DNA of 64,000 nt, from assembly GCF_041260665.1 (NCBI RefSeq), contig NZ_JBGCCT010000011.1, forward strand, positions 124,001-188,000. Reading direction: 5' to 3'. Below the pieces are notes generated by a model. It saw only the letters and a list, made by a program, of their open reading frames with translations, did not search any database and was not told the DNA's origin. Made by a program: the position numbers and the translations under genes. The first letter of the stretch is position 1; every line of letters starts with the position of its first letter. This stretch comes from Catenulispora sp. GP43 (GTDB taxonomy: Bacteria; Actinomycetota; Actinomycetes; Streptomycetales; Catenulisporaceae). Positions 1 to 9,406 of this stretch are shown piece by piece.

Positions 1-759
1 GTTACTCTCACTTCGCGCGCCGACATCGAGGCCGCGCTCGCCGGTCCCTCACTGGTCCCGCTGCCCGCCGGATCCGGGCCCGGGTCCGAGTCCGAGGGCT
101 CGATGGCCTGGTTGCGGGCCACGGTCGCGCGGTTCGCGCACGGAGAAGTCCACGCGCGCCGCCGTGCGTATGTGGAGACGGAGTTGGCGCGCATCGACGC
201 CGACGAGCTGCGCCGCCTGGCCGGCGGCCGGTTCGGTGACGACCGGACGCGGGTCCTGCGCTCCCTCGCGCAAGCGATGGGTCTGCCGGAGCTGGACGAC
301 ACCGCCGTCGCCGCGCTGTGCACCGTGGCCGACAACTATTTCGGCGGGGACGACCCGGCCGCCGACGACGCCGTGAAGCTGCTGCTGCCGCTGATGCGGG
401 CCGGCGATCCGGAGCAGGCCGCGAACCGCGTGGGCATCCTCGTCCAGGCGTGTGACGCCACCACGGCTCTGATCGCGGCCGCCCGGGACGGCTCGGGCGA
501 CGTCCGGGCCACCGTACTCAGCGCGCCGCCGGTCCAGGTCATGCGCCGGATCGCGATCGCGGCCACGCGGGTCGGAACGATCGAGATCCCCGAGGGGGAG
601 CCGGTGGTGCTGGAGGTCGGCCCGGTCGGGCTGGCGTTCGGCAGCGGCCCGCGGGTGTGTCCCGGCCGGGCGCTCGCGCTCGCGCTGGCTGAAGGGGCTT
701 TGACCGAGGGCGCTTTGATCGAGGGCGCTTCGGCCGATTCCCCAGCGCCGGCGCTGTAA
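1..759 (+). CDS. cytochrome P450-like protein, 5' truncated by the window edge
   Basis: Frame 1 is open from the first base, so the gene begins outside the window; 252 residues are visible. The C-terminal half has a recognisable P450 heme loop, FGSGPRVCPG, with the proximal cysteine, and upstream an I-helix-like LVQACDATTALI. The segment before PPVQ, where P450s carry the K-helix ExxR, reads VRATVLSAPPVQ, so neither Glu nor Arg is in its expected place. The protein ends soon after the heme loop with a 5-residue repeat (EGALT/EGALI/EGASA) instead of a normal L-helix and C-terminal sheet. It is therefore a short or degenerate P450-type protein; catalytic activity is doubtful. It lies 66 bp upstream of the Clp ATPase on the same strand. 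The family call is fairly secure, the substrate is unknown. Confidence 0.6.
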   Translation, partial: VTLTSRADIEAALAGPSLVPLPAGSGPGSESEGSMAWLRATVARFAHGEVHARRRAYVETELARIDADELRRLAGGRFGDDRTRVLRSLAQAMGLPELDDTAVAALCTVADNYFGGDDPAADDAVKLLLPLMRAGDPEQAANRVGILVQACDATTALIAAARDGSGDVRATVLSAPPVQVMRRIAIAATRVGTIEIPEGEPVVLEVGPVGLAFGSGPRVCPGRALALALAEGALTEGALIEGASADSPAPAL

Positions 760-825
760 GGACCGCGTACCCGCTCGGCGCAGTCTCGCCGTGCGGACCT
801 CGCATATGGGGTGTTGTCTGGATTC

Positions 826-3348
826 ATGTCCATGAGCTCCTTCGGCGGCTTCTTCGACCGCTCCGACGAACCCTTCAACGACCTGCTCAACCGGTTCTTC
901 GGGATGTCCCCGGAGTTCTCGCCGCCGCGGGTGCAGCGCGTGCCGATCGGTCAGCTGCTGACCGAGTCGGCCCGTGAGCTGATCTCCACGGCCTCGCACC
1001 GCGCGGCGCAGGACGGCAGCGCGGACCTCGACACCGAGCACCTGCTGTGGGCCGCCACCCAGGTGGAGCCCACGCGCGGCATCCTGGCCGCGGCCAACGT
1101 GGACCCGGACCGGCTGGCCCAGACCATCGAGAAGTCGCTGCCGGCCTCCGGCAGCACGCCGTCCTCCGAGCCGGGCCTCACCCCCTCGGCCAAGCGCGTC
1201 CTGCTGCACGCGCACGAGCTGTCGCAGGCCTCCGGCTCGACCTACATCGGGCCGCAGCACATCCTGGCCGCGCTGACCGAGGACCCGGACTCCGGCGCCG
1301 GCCACGTGCTGAACAACACCCAGGGGGATGCCAAGGACCTGGGCAAGCGCATCACCAAGGTCTCGCGCGCCGAAGGCATGCCAGCCGGTCCGGAGCAGCC
1401 GTCGGACACCCCGACCCTGGACGAGTACGGCCGGGACATGACCGAGGACGCCAAGGCCGGCAAGCTCGACCCGGTGGTGGGCCGCGCCGACGAGATCGAG
1501 CAGACCATCGAGGTGCTGTCCCGCCGCACCAAGAACAACCCGGTGCTGATCGGCGACCCCGGCGTGGGCAAGACCGCGATCGTGGAGGGCCTGGCGCAGC
1601 GCATCGTGTCCGGCGACGTGCCCAAGACGCTGGAGGGCAAGCGCGTCGTGGCGCTGGACCTGGCGGCGCTGGTCGCCGGGTCGAAGTACCGCGGCGAGTT
1701 CGAGGAGCGGCTGAAGAACGTGATCGACGAGGTCGGCAAGGCCGCCGACTCCACGATCCTGTTCATCGACGAGCTGCACACGGTCGTCGGCGCGGGCTCC
1801 GGCGGCGAGGGCTCGATGGACGCCGGCAACATCATGAAGCCGGCGCTTTCGCGCGGCGAGCTCAACGTCATCGGCGCCACGACCATCGACGAGTACCGCA
1901 AGAACATCGAGAAGGACGCGGCGCTGGAGCGGCGCTTCCAGCCGGTGCTGATCTCCGAGCCCACGGTCGAGGAGACGGTCCAGATCCTGGAGGGCCTGCG
2001 CGACCGCTACGAGGCGCACCACGGCGTGAAGTTCACCGATGGGGCACTCGTGGCCGCGGCGGCGATGTCCGACCGCTACATCTCCGACCGCTTCCTGCCG
2101 GACAAGGCCATCGACCTGATCGACCAGGCCGGCGCCCGCATCCGGCTGCGCAACCTGGGCAAGTCCACCGAGGCCATCGAGCGCGAGGACAAGCTGGCCA
2201 AGCTCACCCGCGAGCGCGACGAGGCGGTGTCGTCGGAGAACTACGACCGCGCCAAGGACCTGAAGGCCCGCATCGACGAGCTCAACGACGAGATGGCCAC
2301 CATCGAGGAGCGCCGCGAGGGCACCTTGAAGGTGACCGAGAACGACATCGCCGAGGTCGTCTCCCGCCGCACCGGCATCCCGGTCGCGCAGCTGAACGAG
2401 GACGAGAAGACGCGCCTGCTGAAGCTCGAGGACGCCCTGCACGACCGCGTGGTCGGGCAGCAGGAGGCGGTCACCGCGATCGCCGAGGCGGTCCGCCGCT
2501 CCCGGGCCGGCATGGGCGACCCGGACCGGCCGACCGGGTCGTTCCTGTTCCTGGGGCCCACCGGCGTCGGCAAGACCGAGCTCGCCAAGGCCCTGGCCGA
2601 GCTGCTGTTCGGCGACGAGGACCGGCTGATCCGCTTCGACATGAGCGAGTTCCAGGAGAAGCACACAGTTTCCCGGCTGCTGGGCTCCCCGCCCGGATAC
2701 ATCGGCTACGAGGAGGCCGGGCAGCTCACCGAGAAGGTGCGTCGCAAGCCGTACTCGGTGATCCTGTTCGACGAGGTCGAGAAGGCGCACCCGGACATCT
2801 TCAACACCCTGCTCCAGGTACTCGACGACGGCCGGCTCACCGACGCGCAGGGCCGCACCGTCGACTTCCGGCACACGGTGGTCATCATGACCTCCAACAT
2901 CGGCAGCCAGCTGATCCTGGCGCACGCCGGCCAGACCGACGAGATCCGCGACCAGCTGATGGACCAGGTGCGCGGCTTCTTCCCGCCGGAGTTCATCAAC
3001 CGGCTGGACGAGGTGGTGATCTTCCACAGCCTCGGCAAGGACGAGATGGGCAACATCGTGGACCTGATGCTGGACGGCTCGCGCCGCCGGCTCAAGGCTC
3101 AGGAACTCGGGCTGGAGGTCACGGAGAAGGCGAAGGACTGGCTCGTCGAGCGCGGCTACAAGCCGGAGTTCGGGGCGCGGCCGCTGCGCCGGACCATCCA
3201 GGCGGAGCTGGACAACAAGGTCGCCTCGCTCCTGCTGTCGGGGGACACCAACCCCGGGGACACGATCGTCGCGGACGAGGCCGACGACAAGCTCGTGTGC
3301 AGTGTGAAGCACGGCAGCGAGCCGGTCGGGGCCGGGGCGGCCGGCTGA
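826..3348 (+). CDS. Clp/Hsp100 AAA+ ATPase, ClpC-like middle region, no ClpP-binding loop
   Basis: A 840-residue two-ring Hsp100 unfoldase. After a short Gly/Phe-rich leader come a Clp N-domain (about 40-190), AAA-1 with Walker A GDPGVGKT near 243 and Walker B ILFIDELH near 311, a short UVR-like linker ([16 protein letters not shown], near 470), AAA-2 with Walker A GPTGVGKT near 577 and [10 protein letters not shown], and a C-terminal small domain ending [10 protein letters not shown]. The short UVR linker is ClpC-like, while the stretch after TSNIGSQL runs straight to [14 protein letters not shown] as in ClpB, without the IGF/LGF tripeptide ClpC and ClpA use to dock ClpP. I infer a chaperone or disaggregase rather than a protease subunit. 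Starts at 811 (GTG), 826 or 832 are possible; no strong ribosome site decides. No HAIR box is visible upstream. Confidence 0.88.
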   Translation: MSMSSFGGFFDRSDEPFNDLLNRFFGMSPEFSPPRVQRVPIGQLLTESARELISTASHRAAQDGSADLDTEHLLWAATQVEPTRGILAAANVDPDRLAQTIEKSLPASGSTPSSEPGLTPSAKRVLLHAHELSQASGSTYIGPQHILAALTEDPDSGAGHVLNNTQGDAKDLGKRITKVSRAEGMPAGPEQPSDTPTLDEYGRDMTEDAKAGKLDPVVGRADEIEQTIEVLSRRTKNNPVLIGDPGVGKTAIVEGLAQRIVSGDVPKTLEGKRVVALDLAALVAGSKYRGEFEERLKNVIDEVGKAADSTILFIDELHTVVGAGSGGEGSMDAGNIMKPALSRGELNVIGATTIDEYRKNIEKDAALERRFQPVLISEPTVEETVQILEGLRDRYEAHHGVKFTDGALVAAAAMSDRYISDRFLPDKAIDLIDQAGARIRLRNLGKSTEAIEREDKLAKLTRERDEAVSSENYDRAKDLKARIDELNDEMATIEERREGTLKVTENDIAEVVSRRTGIPVAQLNEDEKTRLLKLEDALHDRVVGQQEAVTAIAEAVRRSRAGMGDPDRPTGSFLFLGPTGVGKTELAKALAELLFGDEDRLIRFDMSEFQEKHTVSRLLGSPPGYIGYEEAGQLTEKVRRKPYSVILFDEVEKAHPDIFNTLLQVLDDGRLTDAQGRTVDFRHTVVIMTSNIGSQLILAHAGQTDEIRDQLMDQVRGFFPPEFINRLDEVVIFHSLGKDEMGNIVDLMLDGSRRRLKAQELGLEVTEKAKDWLVERGYKPEFGARPLRRTIQAELDNKVASLLLSGDTNPGDTIVADEADDKLVCSVKHGSEPVGAGAAG

Positions 3349-3368
3349 GGGAACGAGGCCGGTTCGGG

Positions 3369-3397
3369 CGCCGCCGCGGATGGGGTCCGCGGCGGCG
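3369..3397 (+). terminator. hairpin after the Clp ATPase gene
   Basis: A perfect 12-bp inverted repeat (CGCCGCCGCGGA / TCCGCGGCGGCG) with a 5-nt TGGGG loop begins 21 bp past the Clp stop. There is no T-run, as is usual for GC-rich actinobacterial terminators. It probably separates the Clp gene from the next one. Confidence 0.6.
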
Positions 3398-3481
3398 TCG
3401 CCCGTTCGGGACCGGTCGGGCGCCGGTTTGCCGGAGCGCGAGCGGGGCAGCAGGAGCCGATCCGCAACCGAAGGAGCGCCC

Positions 3482-3841
3482 GTGCCAGGAGCAGAAGTCG
3501 TCGAGTTTCTCGCCCAGGTGGACCGGGGCGACCTCCATCTGGCCAGGGAGCTGATCCTCGAACCGGGTTCCAGCTACCTGGTGGACTACAAGATCGTCGG
3601 CATCGCGACCGGGGAGGGCGGGTTCGGGATCGGGGAGCTGCGGCTCAACGGGGTCACCCTCAAGGGTTCCGAGGCGCAGTCGAACGTCGCCGCCGAAGCC
3701 GGCGAGGAGGTCGCGATGGCGTCCTCGCACGTCGTCCAGACCCAGGAGACGCTGCCGGTACTGCACCTTCGTTTCGTTCCCGGGCCTCCGGACGGCGGCT
3801 GCCTGTTCCAGTCCGCCAATGTCAGCTGTGTGAAACAGTGA
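3482..3841 (+). CDS. small conserved-looking protein of unknown function
   Basis: 119 residues from a GTG start preceded by GAAGGAG at a good distance, which is why this start is preferred over the longer open frame beginning at 3380. I do not recognise the family. It is mostly beta-like, with no signal peptide or membrane span, two near-terminal cysteines (GGCLFQ and VSCVKQ) and a mid-region rich in Gly/Val/Ala. Its TGA abuts the stop codon of the convergent response regulator with no bases between them, so no separate terminator exists and transcripts of the two genes must overlap. Confidence 0.6.
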   Translation: MPGAEVVEFLAQVDRGDLHLARELILEPGSSYLVDYKIVGIATGEGGFGIGELRLNGVTLKGSEAQSNVAAEAGEEVAMASSHVVQTQETLPVLHLRFVPGPPDGGCLFQSANVSCVKQ

Positions 3842-4582
3842 TCAGGCCACGCCCGGCGTGATCAGCCCCGTCTCGTAGGCGACCACCACGGCCTGGGCCC
3901 GGTCGCGCAGGTTCAGCTTCGCCAGGATGCGGGCGACGTGCGTCTTCACCGTCGCCTCCGACAGGTGGAAGCGCGCCGCCAGTTCCGCGTTCGACAGGCC
4001 GCGGCCCAGCAGGCCGAGGACCTCGCGCTCGCGCGGAGTCAGGGTCGCGAGGTCCTTGTGCAGGGCCTCGGTGCGGGGGTTCACCATCGGGACCGCGAAG
4101 CGCTCGACCAGGCGCCGGGTGATCGCCGGAGCCAGCATCGCGTCGCCCTCGCGCACCATCTTGACCGCCGCGACCAGGTGTTCCGGGCTGACGTCCTTCA
4201 GCAGGAATCCGCTGGCGCCGGCGGTGATCGCGGCGTAGACGTACTGGTCCAGATCGAAGGTCGTCAGGATGATGACGCGCGGGCGGTCGTCGTCGGCCGG
4301 GTCGGCACCGACACCGGCACCGACACCGGCACCGGCACCGGCACCGGCACCGGCACCGACACTGTCGGCCAGGATCAGCCGGGTCGCCTCCAGGCCGTCC
4401 ATGCCCGGCATCCGGATGTCCATCAGCACCACGTCCGGCCGCGTCTGCCGCACCACCCGCAGCGCCTCGTCCCCGTTGGCCGCCTCGCCGACCACGTCGA
4501 TGCCCTCGGACATCAGGATCATGCGGAACCCGGTGCGCACCAGCACCTGGTCGTCGGCGATCACCACCCGCAGCGCGTTCAC
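3842..4582 (-). CDS. NarL/LuxR-family response regulator with a Gly-Ala insert
   Basis: 246 residues from a GTG that overlaps the kinase stop by 4 bp (GTGA), indicating translational coupling. Receiver domain: acidic pocket IADDQ, phospho-acceptor Asp in VVLMDIRMPG, and Lys in FLLKDV. The C-terminal HTH reads LTPREREVLGLLGRGLSNAELA followed by TVKTHVARIL, typical of LuxR/NarL. Between alpha-3 and beta-4 (LILADSV and RVIILTT) lies an unusual run of alternating Gly and Ala/Val encoded by ten hexanucleotide units (4303-4362). This insert is absent from ordinary receivers and may be length-variable. The probable target is the divergent ABC exporter at 6022. Confidence 0.93.
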   Translation of the reverse strand: MNALRVVIADDQVLVRTGFRMILMSEGIDVVGEAANGDEALRVVRQTRPDVVLMDIRMPGMDGLEATRLILADSVGAGAGAGAGAGVGAGVGADPADDDRPRVIILTTFDLDQYVYAAITAGASGFLLKDVSPEHLVAAVKMVREGDAMLAPAITRRLVERFAVPMVNPRTEALHKDLATLTPREREVLGLLGRGLSNAELAARFHLSEATVKTHVARILAKLNLRDRAQAVVVAYETGLITPGVA

Positions 4583-5853
4583 GCCGCCACCCCCTCCCGC
4601 AACGGGATCACCGCACTCACCATGTATCCCCCCGTCAGTCTCGGTCCCGCGCTCAGCGTCCCACCGTAGACCGCCAGCCGCTGGCGCAGCCCGACCAGGC
4701 CGCGGCCGTTGCCGGTGGCCGCCGAGGAGGAGGCGGTGCCGCCGGTGTCGACGACGTCCACCTTCAGCCGCTGCGGACTGTAGTCCAGCGTCACCCGGAT
4801 CAGCGCGCCGACAGCATGCTTCACCGAGTTGGTCAGCCCTTCCTGCACCACCCGGTACGCCGCCAGGTCCAGCCCCGACGGCAGCGGTATCACGTCGCCC
4901 TCGATCGCCAGATCCACCCGCACCCCGCCGTTGCGGATCCGTTCCACCAGCGCCGGGATCTGCTCCAGGCCGGGCTGCGGCGCCAGGTCCGCGGTGCCGG
5001 CCGGGTCGCCGCCCTGGGAGGTCATCGTCAGCAGCCCCATCACGTGCCGCAGCTCGGCCATCGCCGCGCGGCCGCTGTCCTCCACCGCCAGCAGGGCCTC
5101 GCGCGCCAGGTCCGGCGACGTGGCCAGGACCTTGCGGGCCGCGCCGGCCTGCACCACCATCACGCTCACGTTGTGCGAGACCACGTCGTGCAGCTCCGCG
5201 GCGATGCGCGCGCGTTCCTGCTCCACGGCCCGCAGCATCGAGGACTCGCGTTCCTCCTCCAGTTCGTGCACGCGCTGGCGCCAGTTCCCGATCGCGTTGG
5301 CGCCCAACACGATCGGGATCAGGAACAGGAACGGCACGAAGCTGCGGGTGATGTTCGGGATCTGGCCGCCGCGGGTGGCGGCCAGCAGGATCGCGCCGGC
5401 GGCCAGGCTGTAGACCATCGCCGAGCGGAACGGGCTGTAGATCGCGGCGCTGTAGGCGGCGATCAGGGTGGACATGAACGTGAAGATCGCGGTGTCGTTC
5501 GCGTCCGTGACATTGGCGTGCAGCAGGATCACGGCCACTTCGCAGACCCAGAAGGCGGCCAGCGGGAAGCGGCGGCGCACGGCCAGCGGCAGCGCCGTCA
5601 TCACCACCAGGAAGGTGTCGCGCGGTCCCACCACGAGCAGGTGGTCGATGCCGTAGAGCGGGCCGTGCTGGCCGGGGTTCACCGCCGCGTGGTGGTAGCC
5701 GCTGTTCAGTGTGCTGACGATCATCGCCAGCGCCAGGGCGATGTCCGCCGCCCAGGCCCAGCGGCTGGGCGAAGGCGCCGCCCCGGTCCGGCGGGTCACC
5801 GCGCTCCACGCGCCCCGGGCCCGCCCAGCCCAACCCTCGTCGTCCCTGTTCAC
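4579..5853 (-). CDS. sensor histidine kinase (HisKA_3, DesK/LiaS-like)
   Basis: 424 residues from a GTG (protein start VNRDDEGW). The longer open frame to 5979 starts with low-complexity, Arg/Cys-rich sequence and is unlikely to be translated. About five hydrophobic segments fill residues 35-200, followed by a short coiled-coil linker (HELEEERESSMLRAV) and the dimerisation box ARIAAELHDVVSHNVSV, with the phospho-accepting His near 221. The HATPase domain shows the N-box QEGLTNSVKHA and G-box GNGRGLVGLRQRL. There is no large extracellular sensor, so the stimulus is probably sensed in the membrane, as in envelope-stress kinases. It is coupled to the response regulator at 3842 and divergent from an exporter often controlled by such systems. 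Confidence 0.92.
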   Translation of the reverse strand: MNRDDEGWAGRARGAWSAVTRRTGAAPSPSRWAWAADIALALAMIVSTLNSGYHHAAVNPGQHGPLYGIDHLLVVGPRDTFLVVMTALPLAVRRRFPLAAFWVCEVAVILLHANVTDANDTAIFTFMSTLIAAYSAAIYSPFRSAMVYSLAAGAILLAATRGGQIPNITRSFVPFLFLIPIVLGANAIGNWRQRVHELEEERESSMLRAVEQERARIAAELHDVVSHNVSVMVVQAGAARKVLATSPDLAREALLAVEDSGRAAMAELRHVMGLLTMTSQGGDPAGTADLAPQPGLEQIPALVERIRNGGVRVDLAIEGDVIPLPSGLDLAAYRVVQEGLTNSVKHAVGALIRVTLDYSPQRLKVDVVDTGGTASSSAATGNGRGLVGLRQRLAVYGGTLSAGPRLTGGYMVSAVIPLREGVAA

Positions 5854-6021
5854 CGGCTCAGTGTCGCAAGAACCCCGGCCGCCGCACATCATCCGCTCCG
5901 TCCATCGGCGTACGCCTGCGGGATACACCCCCAGGATGAGGGCACCGCGGCATCGGCTCACGGGTGTAGCACGGTTCATGACACAGGCCGACGCGGCTGA
6001 TCACGGTCTGTTCGTAGGTTC

Positions 6022-6852
6022 ATGACCATGACGAACCCGCCGATGATCGATCTGCGTGACGCGACGAAGGAATACGACGACGGCCCACCCGCCCTGGCCG
6101 GTGTGACCCTGTCCGTGGCCGCCGGCGAGTGCCTGGCGGTCCTGGGCCACTCCGGCAGCGGCAAGTCCACGCTGCTGAACCTGATCGCCGGGCTGGACCG
6201 GCCGACCGGCGGGAGCGTGACCGTCAACGGCACCCGCGTGGACCAACTCGGCGAGGCCGGCTCCGCCAAGTACCGGCGGACCTCGATCGGGATGATCTTC
6301 CAGTTCTTCAACCTGCTCGACGACCTGACCGTGCTGGACAACATCCTGATCCCGGCGCAGCTGGCCGGGATGGGCAAGGGCGAGGCCCGGCGCCGGGCCG
6401 GCGAGCTGCTCGGCTCCCTGGGCATCGACCGGCACGCCAAGGCCTACCCGCAGCGGCTGTCCGGCGGCCAGCGGCAGCGCGTCGCGGTGGCCAGGGCCCT
6501 GATGAACCGGCCGGCGCTGCTGCTGGCCGACGAGCCGACCGGCGCCCTGGACTCGCACGCCGCCGCCGACGTGCGCCGGCTGCTGCTGGACCTGAACCAC
6601 GAGGGCCAGACCATCCTGCTGGTCACCCACGACGTCGAGCTGGCGGCGACCACCGCGCACCGGACGATCGAGCTGGTGGACGGCGCGGTGGCGCGGGACA
6701 TGGTGAACCCGGGGGTGGCCGACGGTGCGACGCGGGGGGACGCATCGCAGGCCGCTGGGAGGGACCCGTTCGGTACCGCGAGCGCGACGAACTCGGCGGG
6801 CACGACAGCCGCCGGCACCGCCTTCAACGGCCCGTCGGGAGCGGTCCGATGA
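6022..6852 (+). CDS. ABC transporter ATP-binding protein, MacB/LolD type
   Basis: 276 residues. Walker A GHSGSGKST, Q-loop IFQFFNLLDDLTV, signature LSGGQRQRVAVARAL and Walker B LLADEPTGALDS place it in the MacB/LolD/FtsE class that partners FtsX-type permeases. About 45 residues after the ABC fold are Ala/Gly/Thr-rich and probably disordered. An in-frame ATG at 6028 is an alternative start. The gene stops inside ATGA, where the ATG opens a 29-codon frame that in turn overlaps the permease start. With the divergent two-component system, the locus resembles an antimicrobial-peptide or envelope-stress export module; that role is inferred. Confidence 0.92.
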   Translation: MTMTNPPMIDLRDATKEYDDGPPALAGVTLSVAAGECLAVLGHSGSGKSTLLNLIAGLDRPTGGSVTVNGTRVDQLGEAGSAKYRRTSIGMIFQFFNLLDDLTVLDNILIPAQLAGMGKGEARRRAGELLGSLGIDRHAKAYPQRLSGGQRQRVAVARALMNRPALLLADEPTGALDSHAAADVRRLLLDLNHEGQTILLVTHDVELAATTAHRTIELVDGAVARDMVNPGVADGATRGDASQAAGRDPFGTASATNSAGTTAAGTAFNGPSGAVR

Positions 6853-6938
6853 CCCTGCGCAAACCACCGCTCCCGCGGCGCCTCTTCGAAGCCGCCTTCC
6901 ATGCCATGGCCCGCCTGCTGCTGGCGGCGAGCCGGTGA
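6849..6938 (+). CDS. possible 29-residue coupling peptide between ATPase and permease
   Basis: This small frame begins with the ATG of the ATPase's ATGA stop overlap and ends with the TGA of the permease's GTGA start overlap, so ribosomes could pass through all three frames without a gap. The product is basic and amphipathic (two Arg/Lys clusters, then FHAMARLLLAASR). It may be a real micropeptide or just the remains of an older permease N-terminus. No homology can be claimed by eye; the support is the double 4-bp overlap alone. Confidence 0.35.
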   Translation: MTLRKPPLPRRLFEAAFHAMARLLLAASR

Positions 6939-9361
6939 GCGCCCTGGGCAAAGTGGTCCGCTCCGGCGTCGGCCGCCGGCGCGTCCAGTCCTTCGTCATG
7001 GCCCTGACCACGCTGGCCGCCGTGACCTCCTCCGTCCTCTCGCTCGGCTTGCTCAGCGCCGTGTCAGCCCCCTTCGACCACGCCTTCGCCAGCCGCCACG
7101 GCGCGCACCTGGCCGTGCAGTTCGACGGCTCCAAGGCCACCGCGACCCAAGTCGCCGCGACCGCGCACGCCGCCGGCGTCACCGAGTCCTCCGGCCCCTA
7201 CCCGATCACCACCTCGCTCGACGCGACAATCGGGAAAGACTGCACCGCGACCGCCGGTCCCGACATGCCGTACGCCGGCACCGCGGCGCCGCCGGCGACG
7301 ATCTCGACCCGGCCGAGTCTGGGGAGCGGCTCCGGGCTGGACCAGATCGTGCTGGACCACGGCAGCTGGCCGACCACCGCGAACCAGATCGTCCTGAACG
7401 ACTGGCCCAACGACTGCCTCGGCAAATCCGTCGTGTTCAGCTCGCTGCCCGGCAAGCCGTCGTTCGTCGTCGTCGGCTTCGCGAACTCGCTGACCAGCAG
7501 CGCTTCCGGCTGGACCACCTCCGCGGGCTTCGCGCGGCTGACAGCCGCCGGGGCGAAGGCCGACTCGCAGATGCTCTACCGCTTCGCCTCGGCCGGGACC
7601 GACGCCCAGCTGGCCGCCGACCGCAAGGCCGTCACGGCCGCCGCTCCGGCCGACTCGTACGAGGGCTCGCAGTCGTACCTGACGGCCGAACAGCAGGCGA
7701 CCGGCAACGCCAAGGCCTTCGTGCCGTTCCTGATCGTCTTCGGCGTCCTCGGGCTGTTCCTGTCCGTCCTGATCATCGCGATCGTGGTGAGCGGCGCGGT
7801 GGTGTCGGCGACCCGGCGCATCGGGATCCTGAAATCGCTCGGCTTCACCCCGTCGCAGGTGGCCCGCGCCTATGCCGCGCAGGCGCTGATCCCGGCGGCG
7901 TTCGGGGTGGTGATCGGGACGGTCTTCGGCAACCTGCTGTCCGTCCCGGTGCTCAACGGCACCAGCCGCGACCTCGGCGCGGCCAGTGCCAGCCTGCCGT
8001 TGTGGGTGAGCGTCGCGGTCCCGGTGGGGACGCTGGCGATCGTCGGGGTCACCGCGCTCGTCCCGGCGCTGCGGGCCGGCCGGCTGCCGGCCGTGCAGAC
8101 GCTGGTCGTGGGCCGGGCCCCGAAGGCCGAGCGCGGTCGCGCGGCCCAGCGTCTGGCCTCCCGGCTGCCGCTTCCCCGGTCGATGTCGCTGGGCCTGGCC
8201 CAGCCGTTCGCCCGGCCGGCCCGGGCCGCGCTGGTCGGCGCCGCGGTGCTGTTCGGCGCGGTGAGCGTGACCTTCGCGCTGGGCTTGGAGGCCGGGTTCA
8301 GCAAGTTCCAGGACCAGCGCGGCGCCGGGTTCGCCGACGCCTCGGTGATCGTGGTGCCCGGCCTGTCCGACGACCACGGTCCGGGGCGTCCCGGCGGGCA
8401 GTACGGTCCCAACGATCCGCGCACCCCGCACCTGGACCCCGCGAAGGTGTCGGCCGCGCTGGCCGGCGTCCCGGGAACCAAAGCCGCCTTCGGCTGGGGC
8501 GACAGCGGCGCGACCATCATCGGCGCGCCGAGCGGCGACCCGAGCGAGGTGGACACGGTGTCCGGGGACATGTCCTGGACCGGGTTGGAGCTGATCGGCG
8601 GCCGCTGGTACTCCGGGCCCGGCGAGGCGGTCGTCAGCGACCGGCTGGCCTCGGCGATGGGGACGCACGTCGGGGACACCGTCACCGTCGTGCAGGAAGG
8701 CAAGCCGCTGACCCTGAAGGTGGTCGGCATCGCCTTCGACGCCTACCAGGGCGGCCGGGCCGTGCTGGTCGACAGCGCCACGTTCAGCGCGGCCGGCCTG
8801 ACCCCGCACATCGACCAGTTCAACGTGGAGCTGGGCGCGAACGTCGACGGGCCGCAGTGGGCCGCCTCGGCCACGGCCGCGCTGGTTCCGCTGGACGCCT
8901 CGGTGGACCACCAGATCAACGGCGGCAAGTCGGACGTGGTGCTGACCATGAGCGCGCTGGTGGCGACACTGTCGATCATGCTGCTGGTGGTCGCGGCGCT
9001 CGGCGTGCTGAACACGGTGGTCCAGGACACCCGCGAGCGGATCCACGAGCTGGGCGTCTTCAAGGCGCTGGGGATGACGCCGCGGCAGACCGTGGCCATG
9101 GTGCTCACCTCGGTGGCGCTCACCGGACTGGTCGCCGGGCTGATCGGGGTGCCGATCGGCACCGCACTGGAGCACGCGACGATCACCCCGATGGGGAACG
9201 CGGTCGGCATGCACCTGCCGCTGAGTGTGACCGAAACCTATTCCGCGGGGCTGTTGCTCCCGCTGCTGGCCGGCGGGGTCGTCATCGCGCTGCTCGGCGC
9301 GGTGCTGCCGGCCGGCTGGGCGGCGCGGTCGCGGACCGCCACCGCGCTGAGGACCGAGTAG
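6935..9361 (+). CDS. FtsX/MacB-type ABC transporter permease with two FtsX cores
   Basis: 808 residues from a GTG (VSALGKVVRSGV) that overlaps the preceding frame by 4 bp. The layout is one N-terminal membrane segment, an extracellular domain of about 200 residues with a probable Cys pair (GKDCTA and NDCLG), an FtsX core of three or four spans containing the typical RRIGILKSLGFTPSQV, a second N-terminal-type span, a second extracellular domain (about 440-660), and a second core with RERIHELGVFKALGMTPRQT. Internal duplication of this type is common in actinobacterial exporters. It forms a transporter with the ATPase at 6022; substrates may be lipids, peptides or hydrophobic drugs. Confidence 0.9.
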   Translation: MSALGKVVRSGVGRRRVQSFVMALTTLAAVTSSVLSLGLLSAVSAPFDHAFASRHGAHLAVQFDGSKATATQVAATAHAAGVTESSGPYPITTSLDATIGKDCTATAGPDMPYAGTAAPPATISTRPSLGSGSGLDQIVLDHGSWPTTANQIVLNDWPNDCLGKSVVFSSLPGKPSFVVVGFANSLTSSASGWTTSAGFARLTAAGAKADSQMLYRFASAGTDAQLAADRKAVTAAAPADSYEGSQSYLTAEQQATGNAKAFVPFLIVFGVLGLFLSVLIIAIVVSGAVVSATRRIGILKSLGFTPSQVARAYAAQALIPAAFGVVIGTVFGNLLSVPVLNGTSRDLGAASASLPLWVSVAVPVGTLAIVGVTALVPALRAGRLPAVQTLVVGRAPKAERGRAAQRLASRLPLPRSMSLGLAQPFARPARAALVGAAVLFGAVSVTFALGLEAGFSKFQDQRGAGFADASVIVVPGLSDDHGPGRPGGQYGPNDPRTPHLDPAKVSAALAGVPGTKAAFGWGDSGATIIGAPSGDPSEVDTVSGDMSWTGLELIGGRWYSGPGEAVVSDRLASAMGTHVGDTVTVVQEGKPLTLKVVGIAFDAYQGGRAVLVDSATFSAAGLTPHIDQFNVELGANVDGPQWAASATAALVPLDASVDHQINGGKSDVVLTMSALVATLSIMLLVVAALGVLNTVVQDTRERIHELGVFKALGMTPRQTVAMVLTSVALTGLVAGLIGVPIGTALEHATITPMGNAVGMHLPLSVTETYSAGLLLPLLAGGVVIALLGAVLPAGWAARSRTATALRTE

Positions 9362-9406
9362 CGGCTGTGACGACGGTCACCTAAGCCGTTTCCAGGCAAT
9401 CACGAA

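Noticed and set aside
49-3312. Very long minus-strand open frame opposite the P450-like and Clp genes
   Set aside because: It is the antisense of the GC-rich Clp gene; the protein is Leu/Val/Arg/Gly-rich with no family features, while the plus strand encodes clear Walker motifs.
1047-3554. Large plus-strand open frame inside the Clp gene in another frame
   Set aside because: Product is Arg/Gly/Ala-rich low complexity, typical of a shadow frame in high-GC coding DNA.
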